NCBI GenBank assembly: GCA_937871635.1
Contig: CALMNS010000202.1
Span: forward strand, 1 to 17,761
From: an uncultured Solirubrobacter sp.
Lineage (GTDB): Bacteria > Actinomycetota > Thermoleophilia > Solirubrobacterales > Solirubrobacteraceae
Direction of reading: 5' to 3'
Length of the DNA stretch: 17,761 bases
Below, piece after piece: positions 1 to 7,583 of the stretch; the stretch's first letter is position 1, and each line of letters opens with the position of its first letter. Under the pieces are notes generated by a model, which saw only the letters and a list, made by a program, of their open reading frames with translations, had not been told where the DNA came from and made no database searches. Position numbers and translations under genes: made by a program.

Positions 1-2966
1 CAGCGACGGAACACCGCGACCACGCGATCATCGTCCCCGTAGGCCGCAGCGACCCGCATCGCCAGCCGCCACACCCGCTCGCGATAGGGGTCGGCGCTGA
101 GCGCCGCGTCCAGGTGGGCCTGCGCCGCCCCCAGGTCGCTGTGGGCGAAGCGCAGCTCGGCGGCCGCGAAGCGGGCATCGGTCGCCCGGCCGGCGAGCTG
201 GCCGCGGCGCTGGTCGATCCACAGCGAGTCGCGCCCGGCGAGGTACTCGCCGGTCTCGTACAGGCGCAACCCCGCCTCGAGCGCCTCGAGGCGCTCGCCG
301 TCGCCGAGCCGCGCGGCCTCGTCGAGCATCCGCTCCAAGCGCCCGCTGTCCGTCGCGATCGTCACTCCGGCGACCTCGACGTGGTCGGCGTCGAGCACGA
401 GCTCCGCATCGGCGGGGAGCAGGTCGCGCAGCCGGTGGATCGCCTGACGCAGGTAGGTGCGCGTGGAGTGGTCCGAGCGGCCGTCGAACACGGCGGCCAT
501 GAGCGAGTTGCGGCCGGCGCGGTGGCCCGGCGCCTCGGCCAGGAAGGCGAGCACCTCGAGGCTCTTGGTGATCTTGGGCCGGACCACCTCGCCGTCGACG
601 ACGACGCGCGCGGCGCCGAGGTCGTGGAAGCGCACCTGGTGGTCGAGCGGCAGCCCCACCTCGACGGAGCGGGCGGCGAGCACGCGGCCCAAGGCGTGCC
701 AGGCCGAGTCGGCCGTCGGCTCGGCGTCGAGGCGGCGCACAAGCACCGCGGGGAAGTCCGACAGCGCCTGCAGCAGGTTGTGCTGCGACCCCTGCTGCTG
801 CGCGGCGTCGAGCGCGAGGTCGGCGGCCGCGTCGGCCTCCTCCCCGTCGCCGAGGCGCCAGCAGGCCTCGGCGAGGTAGATCGCGGTGGCCGGGAGCTCG
901 ATGATCCGGCGGCCGGCGACCATGCTGTCGACGGCTTCCTCGAGCTTCGCGCGCGCCGCGACGTCCTGGTCGCCGGCCAGCAGCAGCCCGAGACCGGACC
1001 AGGCCGCAACCTGCTCGGCGAAGAGCGTGTACTGGGCGGTCTCGGGCCGCGCGGCGAGCGCCGCGAGCACCGCCATGGCGTGGTCGCGGTCCACGTCGAA
1101 GCGCAGCCGGAGCCGGGCTTCGAGCAGGAGGCTCTGGATCTCCCACACCACCGACCCGCTCTCGAGCAGGCGCCGGCGGGCTACGAGCAGCGCGCGGAGC
1201 GCATCGTCGATGCGCCCGAGGTCGCCGAGGACGTGCGGGAGGACGATCCCCTCAGTGCGGGCCGCGACGACGTCGGCCGCGAGCGCCGCGCGGACGTCCT
1301 CGTAGGCCTGGTCCAACCGGCCCATCGCGCGCGCCGCGTCGGCCCGCCACGGCACCATGACCGCCGACGACCAGCGCGTCAGCGGCGCGTCGCGGACCGC
1401 GCGCAGGCGACCGTAGATGTAGTTCGTCCGCAGCAACAGCGCGTCGAGCGGCGTCCCCGTCGGCTCGGGCGGCGTGTCGCGCTCGACCGACGGCTCGTTG
1501 TCGTTGCCCTGCAGCAGGTGGCGGATGACGCGACGCTCGGGTCCGGGTGGCATGCGGGCCTCCACGTCTCGCGACCGATCCGGCGCCCCCGCGACCCAGA
1601 GGCACCACGCCATGAGGCTGAGCGTGCGCGGCGAGAGTCCGCCGTTGTGCTCGCCACCGAGCAGGGCCTCGGCGGCGGCGCGCCCGCGGCCGTAGTCCTC
1701 GCGGCCGAGCGCGAGCATGAGCTCGCCGGTCAGCAGACCAGGATGCCGCGGGAGCTCGTCGGGCGGCACCGAGGTGAGCCACCGGTCCACGACGTCGAGG
1801 TCGAGCCGGTCGACGACGCTCTCGATCGCCCCGTCCGCCGTCGCGAGCGCCGCGTCGATCGCTCCCGCGGCGAAGTACTCCTCGGTGGCCTCCTCGAGCT
1901 GGCCCCACTCGAGCAAGAGGTCGCCGTGCAGGCGCCGTTGACGGCGGATCGTCTCGTCGTCGCGGCGGCGCAGGAGCTCGAGCAGGTACTCGCGGAAGCG
2001 CGAGTGGCAGCGCAGGGTCGGGCCCTCGGGCTCCCAGCCGGCCGGCAGATGATGGTGGCGGAGGCTCTCGAGCACCGCTTGGGCGTCCTGGACGCCGAGC
2101 CGCGCCGCGCTCGCCGGGTCGACGCGACGCAGGGGCGCGGTCAAGACGAGCAGCTCGCGCTGGGGCTCGTCGAGGCGGCCGAGGATCTGCGTCGACAGGT
2201 AGCCGTGCAGCGGGTCGACCTCGCCTCCCGTGCCGACGACGTGCTCCTCGAAGCGCCACGCCTCGAACAGCACGCCGGTTACCCAGCCGTGCGTCGCCGC
2301 GACGGCCTCCTCCGCGGTCACCGGAGTGCCCGGCTGCCGCTCGAGGGCCTCGGCCGCCTCGTCCGGCGTGAACGCGAGGTCGCCCTCGTCGACGACGCGC
2401 AGCCCGCCGGCCAGGCCTCCGGCGCGCCCGTCGAGCGGCAGGTCGCGGCGGCCGATGAGGAGCACCCGCAGCGACGCGGGCGCGTAGCGCAGCAGCGCGT
2501 CGAGCACCGCCAGGGCGCGCGGCGCGTCGGCGATGTGCTCCGACTCGTCGAGCACGAGCACGACCGGCCGGCCTTCCACGGACTCCGCGAGCAGCCCCGC
2601 CGCCTCGACGTGGTCCAGGCCGTCGGTCAGCGCCCCGGTCGCCACTCCGTCCGCGTCGGGAACGGTCCGGGCGAGCGCCGCCTCGAGGTACATGAGCAGG
2701 CGGCCGGGCGCGACGTCGCTCTCGTCGAGGGTCAGCCAGGCGAGCCGGTCGTCGCCGCGCAGCGCCTCGGCCGCCGCGGTGCTCTTGCCCGAGCCGGGCG
2801 TCGCGTAGATCGCGAGGACGGGCACCGACGCGATGAGCTCGATCAAATGTCGCTCGAGTCGCGGCCGCGCGACGACCCGGTCCTGTACGTCCGGCGGCCG
2901 GAGCTTGCTGCGGATTATCCGGTCACGGACGGCGGACTGCGAGGTGGACGTCGCGGTCTCCTTCAC
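1..2966 (-). CDS. Large transcriptional regulator: MalT-like P-loop ATPase with C-terminal winged helix and BTAD domain (3' end off window)
   Basis: Predicted ATP-dependent DNA-binding regulator; 988 codons lie in the window and the C-terminus runs off base 1. Residues 54-63 (YATPGSGKST) form Walker A and residues about 134-141 (PVVLVLDE) Walker B, as in STAND ATPases of the MalT/AfsR type. A long helical repeat-like middle (about 250-760) follows. About residues 775-865 look like an OmpR/PhoB winged helix (FHDLGAARVVVDGE, then LRQAIHRLRDLL), and the rest like a bacterial transcriptional activator (BTAD) helical domain (GLRLYETGEYLAG; ERVWRLAMRVAAAYGD). The GTG at 2966 is the first start after the in-frame stop at 3099-3101; no clear Shine-Dalgarno precedes it. 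Target genes are unknown; the adjacent SDR and VOC genes are only candidates by position. The DNA-binding module is C-terminal, unlike in classical SARPs. Confidence 0.88.
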   Translation of the reverse strand, partial: MKETATSTSQSAVRDRIIRSKLRPPDVQDRVVARPRLERHLIELIASVPVLAIYATPGSGKSTAAAEALRGDDRLAWLTLDESDVAPGRLLMYLEAALARTVPDADGVATGALTDGLDHVEAAGLLAESVEGRPVVLVLDESEHIADAPRALAVLDALLRYAPASLRVLLIGRRDLPLDGRAGGLAGGLRVVDEGDLAFTPDEAAEALERQPGTPVTAEEAVAATHGWVTGVLFEAWRFEEHVVGTGGEVDPLHGYLSTQILGRLDEPQRELLVLTAPLRRVDPASAARLGVQDAQAVLESLRHHHLPAGWEPEGPTLRCHSRFREYLLELLRRRDDETIRRQRRLHGDLLLEWGQLEEATEEYFAAGAIDAALATADGAIESVVDRLDLDVVDRWLTSVPPDELPRHPGLLTGELMLALGREDYGRGRAAAEALLGGEHNGGLSPRTLSLMAWCLWVAGAPDRSRDVEARMPPGPERRVIRHLLQGNDNEPSVERDTPPEPTGTPLDALLLRTNYIYGRLRAVRDAPLTRWSSAVMVPWRADAARAMGRLDQAYEDVRAALAADVVAARTEGIVLPHVLGDLGRIDDALRALLVARRRLLESGSVVWEIQSLLLEARLRLRFDVDRDHAMAVLAALAARPETAQYTLFAEQVAAWSGLGLLLAGDQDVAARAKLEEAVDSMVAGRRIIELPATAIYLAEACWRLGDGEEADAAADLALDAAQQQGSQHNLLQALSDFPAVLVRRLDAEPTADSAWHALGRVLAARSVEVGLPLDHQVRFHDLGAARVVVDGEVVRPKITKSLEVLAFLAEAPGHRAGRNSLMAAVFDGRSDHSTRTYLRQAIHRLRDLLPADAELVLDADHVEVAGVTIATDSGRLERMLDEAARLGDGERLEALEAGLRLYETGEYLAGRDSLWIDQRRGQLAGRATDARFAAAELRFAHSDLGAAQAHLDAALSADPYRERVWRLAMRVAAAYGDDDRVVAVFRR

Positions 2967-3098
2967 GCGAACTGGAAGCGGACGCCCACGATATCCCGGA
3001 GCCGGCCAGACGCGCGAAGGCGGCGCGTGGGAGATCGTCCCCGTCAGGTCGACGGCGGCGCGTTCATCGCTCGGAGCACTGGCGGGAGCGTGGCACGG

Positions 3099-4049
3099 TC
3101 ACCTCTGAGCAGCACGGCGGGAACCTGCGCGCGCCCCGGCAACGCGGCCCAGCGTGCCCGCCTGGCGGTGGCGGGACGGGAGGAGGTCCTCGATGCCGGC
3201 GCGGTGCGCGAACGCGACCCGCACTCGCTCGGCCACCTCCGTCACCTCCGCTGCGCCGTCCTCCGACGGGTCGATCACGACGCGGAACGGACGCCGCCCG
3301 GCGGGCAGGTCGACGATCCGGGCGACCTCGTCGCCAACCTGCCGCGGGTCGACGTCGGCGGGCCGGAGGGCCTCGAGCCGGGCGTCGAGCCCGGCGGTGA
3401 CGTCGTCGTAGCGGGCGTAGGCGGCGGCGGTCACGGCGTCGGCGGCCCGGCCGGCCCCCTCGGCGGGCTCGGTGGCCGCGCCGAACCTCCCGAGGGCGAC
3501 GATCGTCGTCTCGATCCCGAAGCGGATGAGCTCGTAGGCGTACGTCTGCGCGAGGAGGTCGCCGGCCGCCTTCGTCGCGACGTACGGTCCCCTGAACGGC
3601 GGGTGCCCGCCGCGCGACGTCGCGCTGCCGATCCAGACCACCAGGCCGGACCCGTGCTCGCGCAGGTGCGGCAGAGCCGCGCGGTTGACGCGGTGGGCGC
3701 CGAGGACGTTGACGTCGAACACCGCCGCGATCTCCTCGGGCGAGAAGGCCTCGGTGACGCCGGTGACGAGCCGCGCCTCGTTGTGGATGACGACGTCGAG
3801 CGCTCCCTGGTCGGCGATGACGGCGCCGACTGCGGCGTCCGCGGACCTCTGGCTGCGGACGTCGAGCTCGAGCGGCCGGAGCTGCCCGGGCGCTTCGGCC
3901 GACGCCGCGCGCAACGAGGCGGCGAAGGGCGCGTCGCCCGCGTCAGGCTCGCGCAGGGTCGCGTAGACCGTGTGGCCGCCCTCGGCGAGCGCGAGCGAGA
4001 TGAGCCGGCCGAAACCGGTCTCGACGCCGGTGAGGAGGACGGTGCTCAT
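3099..4049 (-). CDS. SDR family NAD(P)-dependent oxidoreductase
   Basis: Short-chain dehydrogenase/reductase of 316 residues, expected to be cytosolic and to oxidise or reduce an unknown alcohol or carbonyl with NAD(P)(H). Visible family motifs are the Rossmann glycine motif TGVETGFG (7-14), the acidic turn region LELDV (60-64), HNEA (89-92) in place of the usual NNAG, the catalytic serine near GSATS (141-145), and YVATK (156-160), the YxxxK catalytic pair. The ATG at 4049 (MSTVLLTG) puts the first beta strand at the N-terminus; an ATG at 4058 adds three residues, and the open frame further upstream lacks family character. It is divergent from the VOC gene, with 164 bases between them. The basic C-terminal tail (about 290-316) is low-complexity. 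Substrate cannot be told from sequence. Confidence 0.88.
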   Translation of the reverse strand: MSTVLLTGVETGFGRLISLALAEGGHTVYATLREPDAGDAPFAASLRAASAEAPGQLRPLELDVRSQRSADAAVGAVIADQGALDVVIHNEARLVTGVTEAFSPEEIAAVFDVNVLGAHRVNRAALPHLREHGSGLVVWIGSATSRGGHPPFRGPYVATKAAGDLLAQTYAYELIRFGIETTIVALGRFGAATEPAEGAGRAADAVTAAAYARYDDVTAGLDARLEALRPADVDPRQVGDEVARIVDLPAGRRPFRVVIDPSEDGAAEVTEVAERVRVAFAHRAGIEDLLPSRHRQAGTLGRVAGARAGSRRAAQR

Positions 4050-4213
4050 GGGACCCATGCTCGGACGGCGCCGTGAATCGGCCGAAAACGTCCCGCGCCG
4101 CGTCGCGCCCCGGTTCGGGCGAAGCACCGGGCCCCAGGTGACCTACGTCCGCCCCGCGGGCAAGACGGACCCCCGCGGACGAGCCCGCCCGCCCACGGGT
4201 CCATACTCCTCGC
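4050..4213. promoter_or_regulatory. Divergent control region between SDR and VOC genes
   Basis: 164 bases separate two divergent starts, so promoters for both genes should lie here. CATACT at 4202-4207 resembles an actinobacterial -10 element and ends six bases before the VOC ATG. Initiation about seven bases downstream would give a leaderless transcript, which would explain the missing Shine-Dalgarno. No good -35 is visible. The octamer CCCCGCGG occurs twice in direct orientation (4152-4159 and 4171-4178, 19 bases apart), about two helical turns, so it may be an operator; in such GC-rich DNA it could also be chance. Confidence 0.4.
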
Positions 4214-5113
4214 ATGTCCCGCAGCGCCACCGTCTCCGCAGCCGGCTTCGAGGCGATCCCGGCTTCGACGACCGTGACCGCCGTGCACCTGACGGTGGCC
4301 GACCTGTCGCGGTCGGTCGGCTTCTACCGGCGCGTCGTCGGTCTCGAGCTCAACTGGCGCGAGGGACGGCACGCGGCCGTGGGCACCGGTGGCGCAGACC
4401 TCGTCGTCCTCGAGGAGACGCCCGGCGCGCGCCCGGCGCGGGGCGTCACGGGGCTCTTCCACCTCGCGCTGCTGCTCCCGGATCGCGCCGACCTGGCTCG
4501 CTGGCTCATCCACGCCGTTCGCGACGGCGTCGCGCTCACGGGCGCGTCGGACCACTTCGTGTCCGAGTCGCTCTACCTCGACGACCCCGACGGCCATGGC
4601 ATCGAGATCTACGCCGACCGCCCCCGCCACCTCTGGGAGGGGGTCGTCGCCGAGCGGGTCACGGTGGCGCCGCTGGACACGCGAGCGCTCGGCGAGACGC
4701 TCGGCGGCCGAGCGCCCACCACCTACGCGGGCATGCCTCCCGAGACCCGGATGGGCCACGTGCACCTGCGCGTCGCCGGCATCCCGGAGACCGTGGCCTT
4801 CTACCGCGACCTGCTCGGGTTCGGCCTGATGGCCAGCCTGGGCGGCCGCGCGGCGTTCTTCGGGGCCGGCGGCTACCACCACCACCTCGCCGGCAACGAC
4901 TGGGGCAGCGCGAGGGCCTCGGCGGCCGGCCCGGGTGTCGCGACGCTCGCCAAGGTGATCGTCCTGCTGCCCGACCGCTTCTCCCGCGACCGGATCGCCG
5001 CCCGGGCCGAGGCCGCCGGCGGACCCGTCGACGTCCACGGGTCGGGGGTCCTGCTCCGGGACCCGTCCGGGTTGGCGCTCGAGCTCCAGGCCGGGCAGGG
5101 TCGGGCCGGCTGA
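4214..5113 (+). CDS. VOC family protein, catechol 2,3-dioxygenase-like (two glyoxalase-fold domains)
   Basis: A 299-residue protein with two vicinal-oxygen-chelate modules. The first (about 21-135) contains VHLTVADLSRSVGFYRRVVGL with H25, a second candidate ligand H83 in LFHLALLLPD, and E131 in DPDGHGIEIYADRP. The second (about 181-292) contains HVHLRVAGIPETVAFYRDLLG, the GGYHHHLAGNDW segment (219-230) typical of CatE-like ring-cleaving dioxygenases, and E290 in DPSGLALELQ. The family includes metal-dependent extradiol dioxygenases and glyoxalase-like enzymes; an aromatic diol substrate is plausible but not shown. The ATG at 4214 has no Shine-Dalgarno; the -10-like element just upstream suggests leaderless expression. 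It may act with the divergent SDR in one catabolic step series (inference). Confidence 0.87.
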   Translation: MSRSATVSAAGFEAIPASTTVTAVHLTVADLSRSVGFYRRVVGLELNWREGRHAAVGTGGADLVVLEETPGARPARGVTGLFHLALLLPDRADLARWLIHAVRDGVALTGASDHFVSESLYLDDPDGHGIEIYADRPRHLWEGVVAERVTVAPLDTRALGETLGGRAPTTYAGMPPETRMGHVHLRVAGIPETVAFYRDLLGFGLMASLGGRAAFFGAGGYHHHLAGNDWGSARASAAGPGVATLAKVIVLLPDRFSRDRIAARAEAAGGPVDVHGSGVLLRDPSGLALELQAGQGRAG

Positions 5114-5124
5114 CTCGCCCACGG

Positions 5125-5148
5125 GAGCCCGACGGGTCCTCCGGGCTC
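5125..5148. terminator. Hairpin between convergent VOC and CBS genes
   Basis: Perfect 7-base inverted arms GAGCCCG (5125-5131) and CGGGCTC (5142-5148) enclose a 10-base loop in the 61-base gap between two genes ending tail to tail. Position and GC-rich stem suit a bidirectional terminator, but there is no T tract on either side, so intrinsic termination is uncertain. Confidence 0.45.
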
Positions 5149-5174
5149 GCCGTAGGAGGCCATGCGCCCGACGC

Positions 5175-5636
5175 TCACTCCAGCTCTTTCACTCGAGCCG
5201 CCAAGGCCTGAACGAACGTCGAGCGCTTGACGACGCCGACCGGGCGCCGGTCGCGGACGATGGGCACGATGAGGACTCGGTGGTGCAGGAACGTCTCGGC
5301 GAGCTGGAGGTCGGAGACGTCGTCGGGCGCGTCGATGTGCTCGGTGTTCATGTGCATGGACACCGGCTCACTGCGGCACGGAAGGCGGCGCTCGAGCACG
5401 TCGTCGAGCGAAGCGCGCACGAAGGCGGCGGAGCGGAGCGTCCCGAGGTAGGTGGGGAAGAGCGCGGCGATGAACTCTCGCTCGCCGAAGATCCCGACCA
5501 GATGGCCGACACGATCGACCACGGGGAACGCCGGGAACTGCTCGCTCGCCAGAAGCGCCACCGCGGTCCCGACGGTGTCCTGCTCGGCCAGGAGCGGCGC
5601 GGCGACAAGGCTCTCACGGACCAGCGATTGCGGCAT
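5175..5636 (-). CDS. Stand-alone two-CBS-domain protein
   Basis: A 153-residue cytosolic protein made of two cystathionine-beta-synthase (CBS) repeats. The first (about 6-60) shows AFPVVDRVGHLVGIFGEREF, and the second (about 85-150) HRVLIVPIVRDRRPVGVVKRS. CBS pairs usually bind adenine nucleotides and report energy state to a partner. The ATG at 5636 shares one base with the stop of the upstream transporter (TGATG), implying translational coupling, so the transporter is its likely partner. GTGAGG lies about 8-13 bases upstream as a possible ribosome site, inside the transporter gene. The longer frame extending to 5936 lacks CBS character in its extra part and is antisense-like noise over the transporter. 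Confidence 0.88.
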   Translation of the reverse strand: MPQSLVRESLVAAPLLAEQDTVGTAVALLASEQFPAFPVVDRVGHLVGIFGEREFIAALFPTYLGTLRSAAFVRASLDDVLERRLPCRSEPVSMHMNTEHIDAPDDVSDLQLAETFLHHRVLIVPIVRDRRPVGVVKRSTFVQALAARVKELE

Positions 5637-6886
5637 CAGAGGTACCTCACGACGATGTAGAAGGTGGCGACGATCATGGACAGCAGCGTCGCCGGGATTC
5701 CGACCTTCAGGAACTCGACGAAGCCGATGGGCCGTCCGGCGCGCGCCGCCATCCCAGCCGCTGCGACGTTCGCCGCTGCCGCGACAAGCGTCGCGTTGCC
5801 GCCGAAGCAGGCGCCAAGCGCGAGGGCCCACCAGTAGGCGTCGTCTTCGCTCTCGTTGAGCTGGTCGACGACGGGGATCATGGTGGCCGTGAACGGGATG
5901 TTGTCGACGATGCCGGAGGCGATCGCAGACACCCACGCGATCCCGAGGAGCTCAGCGGTGCGGTCGCCGTCGGTGACCGTGGCGATCGCGTCGGCGATCT
6001 CCTGCACTGCGCCCGTCTCCTCCAGCGCGCCGACCATGACGAACAAGCCGATGAAGAAGAACAGGGTGGGCCACTCGATGCCCGCCAGGGCCTCTTCGAC
6101 GCTCTGCCGGGTCAGCGCGAGCATGAGCGTCGCACCGGCGAGCGCCACGGTCGCGGGCTCGATATGCAGCGCCTGGTGAGCGAAGAAGCCGAGGATCGTG
6201 AGGCCGAGGACCGGCATCAACCGACGCAGCTCGCCGGCGTCCTCGATCGAGCGTCGCGCGTCCAGTTCCATGACGCGGTCCCGTGCCTCCGGCGCGATCT
6301 GCAGTCGCTTTCGGTAGAAGAGGTACAGGCAGCCCGTGACCACGACGAAGGCGACCAAGGCGACGGGCGCGAGGTTGACGATGAAGTCGGTGAACGAGAG
6401 GCCGGTCGCCCCCGCGATGAGGATGTTCGGGGGATCGCCGATCAACGTCGAGGTCCCGCCGAGGTTCGACGCGATGATCTCGATCAGCACAAGCGGGATC
6501 GGGTCGATGTCCAGTGCATCGGCCAGGACGAAGGTGATCGGGACCATGAGCAGGACGGTGGTGAGATTGTCGAGGAACGCCGAGAGCAGCGCCGTCGACA
6601 GGGCCAGCGACCCCACCACCGCCCACGGGCGTCCGCGCGAGATCTGCCCGGCCCGGATGGCGACGAAGGTGTAGACGCCGGTCGGCTCGGTGAGCTTGAC
6701 GATCAGCATCATCCCGACGAGCAGGCCGATCGTGTTGAAGTCGATCGCCTCGATCGCGCGCTCTTGCTCGATCGTCTGGGTGAGCAGGACGAGGACCGCT
6801 CCGCCCAGGGCGACCTTCGTGCGATTCACGCGCTCGGAGGCGATGAGGCTGAGCGCCGCGACGAAGATGAGGATCGCTACTAGCAC
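5636..6886 (-). CDS. ArsB/NhaD/SLC13-type membrane transporter
   Basis: Polytopic inner-membrane protein of 416 residues with about ten or eleven hydrophobic segments, in the ion transporter superfamily. Two inverted-repeat halves can be seen: LDNLTTVLLMVPIT (105-118) with NLGGTSTLIGDPPNI (141-155) in the first, and DNIPFTATMIPVV with FGGNATLVAAAANV in the second. These pairs are the helix-break and binding-site segments of this superfamily (ArsB, NhaD, P protein, SLC13). The ion could be arsenite, Na+/H+ or an anion; no ars genes are nearby, so an arsenite role is not supported. The GTG at 6886 follows a good GGGAGG Shine-Dalgarno. It is translationally coupled to the downstream CBS gene, which may gate it. 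Confidence 0.85.
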   Translation of the reverse strand: MLVAILIFVAALSLIASERVNRTKVALGGAVLVLLTQTIEQERAIEAIDFNTIGLLVGMMLIVKLTEPTGVYTFVAIRAGQISRGRPWAVVGSLALSTALLSAFLDNLTTVLLMVPITFVLADALDIDPIPLVLIEIIASNLGGTSTLIGDPPNILIAGATGLSFTDFIVNLAPVALVAFVVVTGCLYLFYRKRLQIAPEARDRVMELDARRSIEDAGELRRLMPVLGLTILGFFAHQALHIEPATVALAGATLMLALTRQSVEEALAGIEWPTLFFFIGLFVMVGALEETGAVQEIADAIATVTDGDRTAELLGIAWVSAIASGIVDNIPFTATMIPVVDQLNESEDDAYWWALALGACFGGNATLVAAAANVAAAGMAARAGRPIGFVEFLKVGIPATLLSMIVATFYIVVRYL

Positions 6887-6940
6887 TCAGACGCCTCCCG
6901 GAGATGGCAGATCGGATCCCCTCGGGTCATCGTCGTCGTT

Positions 6941-6965
6941 CTGGAGGTCGACCGCAGCGCTCCAG
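6941..6965. repeat. Short inverted repeat between response regulator and transporter genes
   Basis: CTGGAG (6941-6946) and CTCCAG (6960-6965) form 6-base inverted arms around a 13-base spacer in the 97-base gap between the second response regulator and the transporter. It could be an operator or an mRNA hairpin that adjusts transporter expression within the operon. Arms this short can arise by chance. Confidence 0.25.
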
Positions 6966-6983
6966 GAGGCCGCCGACGGCCGC

Positions 6984-7583
6984 TCAGCGGTTCGCAGCTG
7001 TGGCTCCAGGCGCTTCGGTCGCCGCCAGCTCGATCCGGAGCCGGCTGAGGACGCGCCGAACGCGTGTCTCGACCTCGGCGGGATGGAGACGAAGCGTCGC
7101 GGAGATGTCGCGCGGGACGGTGCCGTCCACCAGCAGCGAGAGCAGTGGGGCGTCCTCGGGGTCGAGGCGGCTCGACGCCTCACGCAGGAGCTCGGGCGTC
7201 AGCGGCGGGAGCACTCGCTCGCCGCGAGCCACCCGCCGGATGACCTCGAACAGCTCCGGCGCCGGCGCGCCCTTGGAGGCGAGCCCGTCAGCTCCGGCCG
7301 CCCGGGCGGCGAATCCGAGGCGTGCGTCGGCGTAGGCCGAGAAGATGAGCACCTTGGGAGCCGGCGCGTCGGTCTTGAGGCGGTGGCAGAACTGGAGCCC
7401 GTCGCCGCGGGGCAGGTGGTAGTCGAGCAGGACGAGGTCGGGGTGCGTCGTGTAGACGAGGTGCTCCGCCTCCGCGAGGTCGACGGCGGAGCCGACGGGG
7501 ACGATGCCCGGCTCGTGGCGGAGGACGGTGGTCAGGCCGGCCACCAGCGCCGGATGGTCGTCGACGAGGGCGACGCGGATCAT
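6984..7583 (-). CDS. Response regulator with atypical C-terminal helix-turn-helix
   Basis: A 199-residue two-component output protein. The receiver domain (1-120) has acidic D8/D9, phosphoacceptor D54 in LVLLDYHLP, S82 and K104, a full active-site set. The C-terminal part (about 128-187) has the helical spacing of a LuxR/sigma-region-4 HTH (DAPLLSLLVDGTVPRDISATLRLHPAEVETRVRRVL pattern, residues about 143-180) but lacks the usual GerE consensus such as TxRE and KTVxxH. The ATG at 7583 overlaps the kinase stop by 4 bases (ATGA), so the kinase just upstream is its cognate partner. Likely targets are local genes such as the transporter and CBS gene downstream, by position only. Confidence 0.86.
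   Translation of the reverse strand: MIRVALVDDHPALVAGLTTVLRHEPGIVPVGSAVDLAEAEHLVYTTHPDLVLLDYHLPRGDGLQFCHRLKTDAPAPKVLIFSAYADARLGFAARAAGADGLASKGAPAPELFEVIRRVARGERVLPPLTPELLREASSRLDPEDAPLLSLLVDGTVPRDISATLRLHPAEVETRVRRVLSRLRIELAATEAPGATAANR

Noticed and set aside
28..1146. Arginine-rich minus-strand frame over the regulator 3' half
   Set aside because: Composition is Arg/Ala/Gly/Pro-rich without motifs; the winged-helix and BTAD domains are in another minus-strand frame, open over the same bases.
1252..2259. 335-codon minus-strand frame
   Set aside because: Shadow frame of the regulator; same arginine-rich composition and no recognised domain.
114..4076. Plus-strand open frame of 1320 codons
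   Set aside because: It runs antisense to the regulator and SDR genes, has no family motif, and is explained by the lack of stops in high-GC antisense DNA. The minus strand encodes clear domains.
5637..5936. N-terminal extension of the CBS protein
   Set aside because: The extra part overlaps the transporter gene in another frame and is Arg/Gly-rich; the TGATG junction at 5634-5638 gives a better start.
5636..6886. Arsenite efflux (arsB) as a firm call for the transporter
   Set aside because: The superfamily motifs fit, but no arsenic regulator, reductase or methylase gene is nearby; the ion cannot be chosen.
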